From assembly GCA_041609895.1 (NCBI GenBank), contig JBFIPX010000209.1:1-5664 (forward strand): a stretch of 5,664 nt of DNA. Direction: 5' to 3'. The notes beneath the pieces are model-generated. The model was not told the origin of the DNA and did not search any database. It saw only the letters and a list, made by a program, of their open reading frames with translations. How positions within the stretch are numbered: the first letter of the stretch is position 1; the number at the start of each line of letters is the position of its first letter. Of the stretch, positions 1 through 5,664 are shown one piece after another. Both the position numbers and the translations under genes were made by a program. Source of the DNA: JAHHLP01 sp041609895 (GTDB taxonomy: Bacteria; Bacteroidota; Rhodothermia; Rhodothermales; JABDKH01).

Positions 1-1
1 A

Positions 2-85
2 CGGATCAAGGGCAAGATCGACGTTCGAACACGCGCCGAGCTTATCGCATGGGCGTGGCACAATGACCTCATGAAGAGCCACTAG
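2..85 (+). CDS. C-terminal end of a LuxR/FixJ-type HTH regulator (partial)
   Basis: The open frame from the left edge to a TAG at 83-85 encodes 27 residues. They read like the last two helices of a GerE/LuxR helix-turn-helix domain: a recognition-helix tail RIKGKIDV, then RTRAELIAWAWHNDL, which fits the family pattern of K-(I/L)-x-V-x-x-R-x-E-L. Such domains bind DNA, usually as the output of a response regulator or as a stand-alone activator, and the motif normally sits at the extreme C-terminus, as here. The sensing or receiver part lies outside the window, so the specific regulator type and target cannot be known. The call rests on a short stretch. It is supported by the correct position of the stop codon but could be wrong. 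Confidence 0.6.
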   Translation, partial: RIKGKIDVRTRAELIAWAWHNDLMKSH

Positions 86-256
86 GCCTCTTCGTGCGCG
101 GTAACCAGCGGCCCAAACCGGGCCCGACGTCTACCCCACCGCTCCCACAGAGCCAGTCAAGCATGGGTGCTACTTGGCCTATCTGTCCCCTGAGTCTGAA
201 GTTCGCCAGCCCGTAATCGCTCATCAGAGGCGGCCTTTGAGACTTGCTCGTAAGAC

Positions 257-289
257 TTTGGCCTAAATCGAGCACTTCATCTAAATTTT
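257..289 (+). promoter_or_regulatory. Candidate Bacteroidota-type promoter for the Lrp/AsnC gene
   Basis: TTTG at 257-260 is separated by 21 bp from TAAATTTT at 282-289. The second element matches the Bacteroidota -7 consensus TAnnTTTG at all fixed positions except the last. Transcription would begin near 296, leaving a leader of about 85 nt before the ATG at 381. An alternative, weaker pair is ATTG at 301-304 with TAATTTAT at 325-332, which gives a shorter leader. The choice between them is inference from motif matching only. Confidence 0.4.
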
Positions 290-293
290 TTAG
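281..293. repeat. AT-rich palindrome overlapping the candidate promoter
   Basis: CTAAA (281-285) and TTTAG (289-293) form a perfect inverted repeat around TTT. A second copy of the left half, CCTAAA at 262-267, also pairs with TTTAGG at 289-294. The site lies on the candidate -7 element about 90 bp ahead of an Lrp/AsnC-family gene. Members of that family typically bind AT-rich dyads and repress their own genes, so an autoregulatory operator is plausible. The match to the E. coli Lrp consensus is only partial. A 5-bp palindrome in AT-rich DNA can also occur by chance. Confidence 0.3.
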
Positions 294-380
294 GTTAATG
301 ATTGCCGTGAAGCACAAAATGGAATAATTTATTCGTGTTATTGCCCCAAATCGTTAAGAAATCATAGCAACTGATCCTGT

Positions 381-848
381 ATGGAGCGAATTGACGATAC
401 GGACGTGCGGATTCTTGAGCTGCTGCAGGAGAACGGGCGGATCAAGAGGAGCCGGATTGCCGAGGAGGTGGGTCTCTCGGTGCCGACGGTGTCCGACCGT
501 ATGCGCAAGCTGACCGAAAGGGAGGTGCTGACGGGTTACACCGCCACGCTGAATCCGAAGAGGCTGCACATCGACATCACGGCGTTCGTCCGCGTCCGGA
601 TTGACGGCTCGGACAACTATCCGAAATTCGTCAAGGCGGTCCAGGAGATGAGGGAGGTGCAGGAGCTCCATTCGATAACGGGTGAAGGCTCCCACATCCT
701 GAAAATCAGGACTAAAAACACGACTACGTTGGAGACGCTACTTTCGCGGCTTCAATCGCTGCCGGGCGTGGTCGGTACCACGACGAGCATCGTGCTTTCC
801 ACCATGAAGGAGACCGGCTTCCTTCCTGTAGAACCAATGACACTTTAA
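381..848 (+). CDS. Lrp/AsnC-family transcriptional regulator
   Basis: A 155-residue protein, the usual length for this family. Residues 1-60 form the winged helix-turn-helix: the opening IDDTDVRILELLQENGR is the classic AsnC N-terminus, and the recognition helix is in GLSVPTVSDRMRKL (31-44). Residues 65-142 form the RAM ligand-binding and oligomerisation domain, ending with the family signature LPGVVGTTTSIVLS (127-140). Family members bind DNA as dimers to hexadecamers and often sense amino acids. The usual acidic residue of the effector loop after the TGE motif is replaced here (TGEGSH, 100-105). The gene stands 63 bp upstream of glnN on the same strand, so control of glutamine synthetase is likely, but this is inferred. 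No Shine-Dalgarno sequence precedes the ATG; the protein fits the family from its first residues, which supports this start. Confidence 0.93.
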   Translation: MERIDDTDVRILELLQENGRIKRSRIAEEVGLSVPTVSDRMRKLTEREVLTGYTATLNPKRLHIDITAFVRVRIDGSDNYPKFVKAVQEMREVQELHSITGEGSHILKIRTKNTTTLETLLSRLQSLPGVVGTTTSIVLSTMKETGFLPVEPMTL

Positions 849-911
849 ACGGTCGGTCCCCCTCCGTGGGAGAACGACGGGACACCTTTCATATCCAACT
901 TTGACGAATTC

Positions 912-3101
<2,190 letters not shown>

Positions 3102-3129
3102 AAGGATTCTCGAAGCTCAATTCAAAAGG

Positions 3130-3162
3130 AAAGCCCCGCGGGCCATGCGCTCGCGGGGCTTT
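3130..3162. terminator. Bidirectional intrinsic terminator between convergent genes
   Basis: AAAGCCCCGCG (3130-3140) pairs perfectly with CGCGGGGCTTT (3152-3162). The stem extends inward by three more pairs, one of them G-T, leaving a 5-nt loop (3144-3148). It begins 28 bp after the glnN stop and ends 22 bp before the stop of the opposite-strand protease gene. The + strand reads GGGGCTTTGTG and the - strand reads GGGGCTTTCCTTTTG, so each direction ends in a short T-rich run. The run is better on the - strand. The stem is too strong and well placed to be chance. Confidence 0.85.
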
Positions 3163-3184
3163 GTGTATCATGGCCGACCGCTGC

Positions 3185-4366
3185 TTACCTGACGGCGATC
3201 TGGTCGGGATTGTTATCGCGATCGTTTCGAACCGTCCCATCGGTATTGATCGGTCCCAGTAGAATAATCCCCGCGACGTGAGGCGCAGCCATCGAAGTTC
3301 CGCTGAGCGTCGCATAGCCTCCGTTCTTATACGTCGACTTGACAGACGACCCCGGAGCCGCATAATCGATCGGCGGATTTCCGTAGTTGCTGTAGGACGC
3401 GAAGCGGTCTCGCCGTCTCTCGAACGCTGATATCGTGTAAATACCAGGGCCGTTGGCGCTCGCAGGCGACCTATACTGAGCATGCGTGCTTTCATTGCCG
3501 GCGGCCAACGTAAATGGCGCCGCAGCGGAGGCCGCGATCACGGCATCGTTAATCGCCTGAGAGAATCCACCGCCCAAGCTCATGTTTGCGACGTCGCAGA
3601 GCGATGGATTCGCAGCCACATGATCGATTCCGGCAATGACGTCGTCGTATGTACCGCCTCCCGAATTGGCTAGTACCTTGATTCCGACTATAGTCGCACC
3701 AGCAGCGACGCCGATGACGCCCTCATTGTTATTCACTGCGCCAATCGTACCGGCGACGTGAGTACCGTGTCCATGACCATCATCGACCGACTCACCGTTA
3801 ACGAATGAAATGCTTTTCGCGACGTCTACGTTGAGGTCCGGGTGATCGAGGTCAACGCCGGTGTCGAGCACACAGGCTGTCTTACCGGCCCCATTCCCAG
3901 CTCCCCCGACACGTTTAATTCCCCAAGGCTCCTCCTGAGTGCCGCCGCCGTCACCACCGTCATCACATTTAGGATGGTTCGGATTGTTCTTGCATGGCGA
4001 CAGCACGATCATCCGATTAGGCTCGACGTATTTGATCCGCTCATCCCTCCCCAGTTCGTCTGCCTGCTCCTCGGACATCTTGGCGGCGAAGCCCTGCAAG
4101 GCTGTTCCATACGCGTGCATCAGTTCGACGTCTTCCCGACGTACGAACTCGCGAACCACTTCTGCCGGCGCCTTACCGAGCTTTGCCTCGTCGAGAACGA
4201 CGATATACTGCCCGGGGATAATGTCGCCGTTCTGCACGTCGACCTCGGCGGCCAAGTCGCCGTCGAGTGGGTCGACCGATGCCGAATCACAACCGCTCAA
4301 CATCAGAACGCTCACGAACACCGCGAGCGTCGATAGAAAAATCTTTTCGCGTAGAAGTCGGGTCAT
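3185..4366 (-). CDS. Lipoprotein subtilisin-family (S8) serine protease with I9 pro-domain
   Basis: A 393-aa secreted protease. Residues 1-25 are a lipoprotein signal peptide with positive N-terminus, hydrophobic core and lipobox LSGC (Cys26 lipidated). Residues 51-121 look like an I9 propeptide (GQYIVVLDEAKLGK through IKYVEPNRMI), the folding chaperone and inhibitor of subtilisins. A Gly/Asp-rich linker with Cys125 and Cys134 follows. The S8 domain starts at EEPWGIKRV (145-153), aligned with the mature N-terminus of subtilisins. The triad is complete: Asp168 (VLDTGVD), His200 (GHGTHVAGT) and Ser358 (SGTSMAAPHVAG), with oxyanion Asn291 (AAGN). Cys165 and Cys257 could form a disulfide. The protein ends 35 residues after Ser358, with no C-terminal sorting or accessory domain. 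The gene is divergent from the sigma factor and convergent with glnN, so it is probably monocistronic. A GGAG lies 4 nt before this ATG. Substrate unknown. Confidence 0.95.
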   Translation of the reverse strand: MTRLLREKIFLSTLAVFVSVLMLSGCDSASVDPLDGDLAAEVDVQNGDIIPGQYIVVLDEAKLGKAPAEVVREFVRREDVELMHAYGTALQGFAAKMSEEQADELGRDERIKYVEPNRMIVLSPCKNNPNHPKCDDGGDGGGTQEEPWGIKRVGGAGNGAGKTACVLDTGVDLDHPDLNVDVAKSISFVNGESVDDGHGHGTHVAGTIGAVNNNEGVIGVAAGATIVGIKVLANSGGGTYDDVIAGIDHVAANPSLCDVANMSLGGGFSQAINDAVIAASAAAPFTLAAGNESTHAQYRSPASANGPGIYTISAFERRRDRFASYSNYGNPPIDYAAPGSSVKSTYKNGGYATLSGTSMAAPHVAGIILLGPINTDGTVRNDRDNNPDQIAVR

Positions 4367-4460
4367 TGCTCCATTGGATATGAAATTCGAGGATGACGAT
4401 GGCCCAATATGTTCAATCAGAACCGCACCAAACCGGGCTCATGACCAGGCGATTGCCTGT

Positions 4461-4491
4461 CAAAGTGAATATAACGTAAAGGGAGGGCAAA
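4461..4491 (-). promoter_or_regulatory. Candidate Bacteroidota-type promoter for the protease gene
   Basis: Read on the - strand, TTTG (4491-4488) is followed after 19 bp by TCACTTTG (4468-4461). This fits TTTG-N19-TAnnTTTG with one mismatch. Transcription would start around 4455 and give a leader of nearly 90 nt before the ATG at 4366. Both element and spacing fit, and it lies in the only non-coding DNA upstream of the gene. No experimental support can be seen. Confidence 0.45.
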
Positions 4492-4496
4492 ATCGG

Positions 4497-4541
4497 TTGC
4501 CACGCTTCGATTTGGATCGCCCGAATGCCATCGAAAGGCAA
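4497..4541. repeat. Imperfect inverted repeat in the divergent intergenic region
   Basis: TTGCC (4497-4501) plus TTCGAT (4506-4511) pair with ATCGAA (4530-4535) plus GGCAA (4537-4541). A 4-nt bulge on the left and a 1-nt bulge on the right separate the two blocks. The dyad lies just upstream of the candidate protease promoter and about 100 bp ahead of the sigma-factor gene. It could be a regulator binding site acting on either direction. A structural role in RNA is less likely because no predicted transcript covers it. Confidence 0.35.
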
Positions 4542-4593
4542 GCGTAAACCACTGATTCTGCAGCACGGCGTACGCGCTGGGACGCGATTTTGC

Positions 4594-4601
4594 TATCTTT
4601 C
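4594..4601 (+). promoter_or_regulatory. Weak candidate -7 element for the ECF sigma-factor gene
   Basis: TATCTTTC matches TAnnTTTG at all fixed positions except the last. It would place the transcription start near 4607, about 33 nt before the ATG at 4640. No TTTG or TTG is found at the expected distance upstream, so recognition by the housekeeping sigma factor is uncertain. Autoregulation by an ECF holoenzyme with another -35 sequence is possible. Confidence 0.3.
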
Positions 4602-4639
4602 CTTGTTTGTGAGACCACTGCTTCCGCAACTTCCTGCGA

Positions 4640-5248
4640 ATGCCCGAAGAGCCTGCACAGAGTCCATCAGCCTCCAGCGAAAGAGATCGCGAGCTCGTGG
4701 AGCAGGCCCTCGAGGGAAGTGAGCCGGCCTACCAGGAGCTTCTCGAGAAGTACCGCATGGCGCTGCATCGCCATATCGGTCGGATGGTCCGGGACAAGCG
4801 TGAGGTGGACGACCTCGTGCAGGAATGCTTCATCAAGGCATTCACCGCGTTATCCTCGTACTCGTCGGAGTACGCCTTCTCCACCTGGTTGTACAAGATC
4901 GCCACGAATCACACGATCGATTTTCTGCGGAAGAAGAAGCTGCCGACGATGTCGATCGACAAGCCGATCTCCGCGAAGGACGGTGACATTGAGTTCGAGT
5001 TGCCGGATACGACCTATCGACCGGACCGGCATATCGTTGAGGATCAGCGCAAGCGCATACTCCTCGAGGCCATCGACGCCTTGCCGCCGAAGTACCACCG
5101 CGTCATTGTGATGCGACATCAGCAGGAGAAGTCCTACGAGGAGATCGCTCGCGAACTGGACCTGCCGCTTGGAACGGTAAAGGCGCACATCTTTCGTGCA
5201 CGTGCTTTGTTGTACAAGACCCTCCGGGACAAACGCGAAACCATGTAG
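4640..5248 (+). CDS. ECF-type (sigma-70 family, RpoE-like) RNA polymerase sigma factor
   Basis: A 202-aa protein of the usual ECF size, with region 2 and region 4 and no regions 1.1 or 3. Region 2 spans about residues 28-100: DDLVQECFIKAF (57-68) is the core-binding and -10-recognition segment, and STWLYKIATNHTIDFLRKKK (81-100) is the typical 2.3/2.4 end. An acidic linker follows (KDGDIEFELPD). Region 4 spans about 134-193, with ALPPKYHRVIVMRHQQEKSYEEIA leading into the helix-turn-helix LDLPLGTVKAHIFRARALL that contacts the -35 element. It directs RNA polymerase to a specific promoter set. No anti-sigma or zinc-binding partner gene adjoins it: the next gene is purB, 26 bp downstream. An in-frame stop at 4610-4612 with no other ATG in between fixes this start. 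There is no Shine-Dalgarno sequence. The regulon cannot be read from the sequence. Confidence 0.95.
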   Translation: MPEEPAQSPSASSERDRELVEQALEGSEPAYQELLEKYRMALHRHIGRMVRDKREVDDLVQECFIKAFTALSSYSSEYAFSTWLYKIATNHTIDFLRKKKLPTMSIDKPISAKDGDIEFELPDTTYRPDRHIVEDQRKRILLEAIDALPPKYHRVIVMRHQQEKSYEEIARELDLPLGTVKAHIFRARALLYKTLRDKRETM

Positions 5249-5274
5249 CGGCACGCGCTGCCGCCATCTGAATT

Positions 5275-5664
5275 ATGATCGATCGATACTCACGCCAGCC
5301 CATGCGAGACCTGTGGAGCGATGAGTCGCAGTTTGCTGCCTGGCTCGAGGTAGAATTGGCGGCGTGCGCGGCATGGTCGGAGCTGGGCGTGATCCCAAAG
5401 GAAGACGTCGACCGACTCTACGCCAAAGCCTCGTTCGACATCGATCGTATCCTGGAGATCGAACGCGAAACGCGCCATGATGTAGTCGCATTCACACGGG
5501 CCGTCAGTGAATCGCTGGGAGACGAAAAGAAGTGGGTCCACTACGGTCTCACATCTTCCGACGTGGTGGACACAGCGTGGGGAGTACGTCTCAAGAAAGC
5601 GAACGAAATGCTACTTCCTGGCATCGATCGTCTGCTGGAGGTGCTGCGGCGAAGGGCGAACGAA
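5275..5664 (+). CDS. purB: Adenylosuccinate lyase, N-terminal part (cut by the window end)
   Basis: Adenylosuccinate lyase cleaves fumarate from SAICAR and from adenylosuccinate, thus serving two steps of purine synthesis in the cytoplasm. The 130 visible codons begin MIDRYSRQPMRDLW, the family's characteristic N-terminus, followed by WLEVELAACAAWSELGVIP (23-41). TRHDVVAFTRAVSE contains His68 and KKWVHYGLTSSDVVDTA contains His89, Thr93 and Ser94. These numbers coincide with the active-site residues of the Bacillus subtilis enzyme, so the start is well supported. The family is about 430 aa, so roughly 300 codons are missing at the right edge. The gene follows the sigma factor by 26 bp and may be read through from it. 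No terminator or clear promoter lies between them, and no Shine-Dalgarno sequence is present. Confidence 0.96.
   Translation, partial: MIDRYSRQPMRDLWSDESQFAAWLEVELAACAAWSELGVIPKEDVDRLYAKASFDIDRILEIERETRHDVVAFTRAVSESLGDEKKWVHYGLTSSDVVDTAWGVRLKKANEMLLPGIDRLLEVLRRRANE

Larger units (their letters stand above)
86..380. other. Intergenic region between the luxR-type gene and the lrp-type gene
   Basis: No convincing gene is seen on either strand. The left half is GC-rich and holds a small GC-only hairpin (GGCCC at 110-114, GGGCC at 120-124, 5-nt loop). No T-tract follows it, so it is at best a weak terminator for the upstream gene. From about 280 to 365 the base composition becomes clearly AT-rich. 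This is where the candidate promoter and palindrome for the downstream regulator lie. Confidence 0.6.

Noticed and set aside
110..124. GC-only hairpin after the LuxR-type gene as a terminator
   Set aside because: The stem is only 5 bp and no T-run follows, so it is not listed as a terminator.
69..317. 82-codon open frame on the - strand ahead of the lrp-type gene
   Set aside because: It begins with TTG, overlaps the end of the LuxR-type gene antisense, has no recognisable motif and ends in low-complexity Gly/Pro/Ser-rich sequence. It looks like a chance frame.
3938..3970. Gly/Asp-rich stretch in the protease as a calcium-binding repeat
   Set aside because: It is a single short run (DDGGDGGG) between pro-domain and catalytic domain with no repeat unit. 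A flexible linker explains it better.
3939..4547. 202-codon + strand frame opposite the protease N-terminus
   Set aside because: It is antisense to the signal peptide and pro-domain of a certain gene, Ser/Arg/Thr-rich, and without recognisable domains.
4417..4629. 70-codon - strand frame in the divergent intergenic region
   Set aside because: It has no motif or ribosome-binding site and covers the candidate promoter and dyad. Its length is expected by chance here.
5276..5287. ATCGATCGAT palindrome at the purB start
   Set aside because: It lies within the first codons of purB (M-I-D-R) and is explained by coding sequence. There is no reason to treat it as an operator.

Overview
The window is an ordinary chromosomal segment, with moderately GC-rich coding DNA and AT-richer intergenic gaps. 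It most likely comes from the Bacteroidota/Rhodothermota side of the FCB group. Four things suggest this. The glutamine synthetase is the large type III form (729 aa), which is common in Bacteroidota. Four of the five visible start codons have no Shine-Dalgarno sequence. Promoter-like elements resemble the Bacteroidota TTTG / TAnnTTTG pattern rather than TTGACA / TATAAT. The secreted protease is a lipoprotein. The assignment is an inference; no species is named.

Layout. Positions 2-85 (+) are the last codons of a LuxR/FixJ-type regulator that enters from the left. A 295-bp gap (86-380) contains a candidate promoter and an AT-rich palindrome. The next two genes are on the + strand and may be co-transcribed: an Lrp/AsnC-family regulator (381-848) and, 63 bp later, type III glutamine synthetase glnN (912-3101). 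A strong 14-bp hairpin (3127-3165 region) sits between glnN and the convergent gene and probably terminates both. On the - strand (3185-4366) is a lipoprotein with a subtilisin pro-domain and a complete S8 protease domain. A 273-bp divergent intergenic region (4367-4639) carries candidate promoters for both directions and an imperfect inverted repeat. On the + strand follow an ECF sigma factor (4640-5248) and, 26 bp later, the N-terminal 130 codons of adenylosuccinate lyase purB (5275 to the window end).

Functional reading. The Lrp-like protein is a good candidate for local control of ammonium assimilation by GlnN. The protease gene faces the other way and is probably an independent extracellular nutrient-acquisition or maturation enzyme. 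The ECF sigma factor has no anti-sigma gene beside it and is placed directly ahead of a housekeeping purine gene. I found no mobile element, CRISPR array, RNA gene or clearly new system; the observations of interest are modest and mostly regulatory or about protein architecture.
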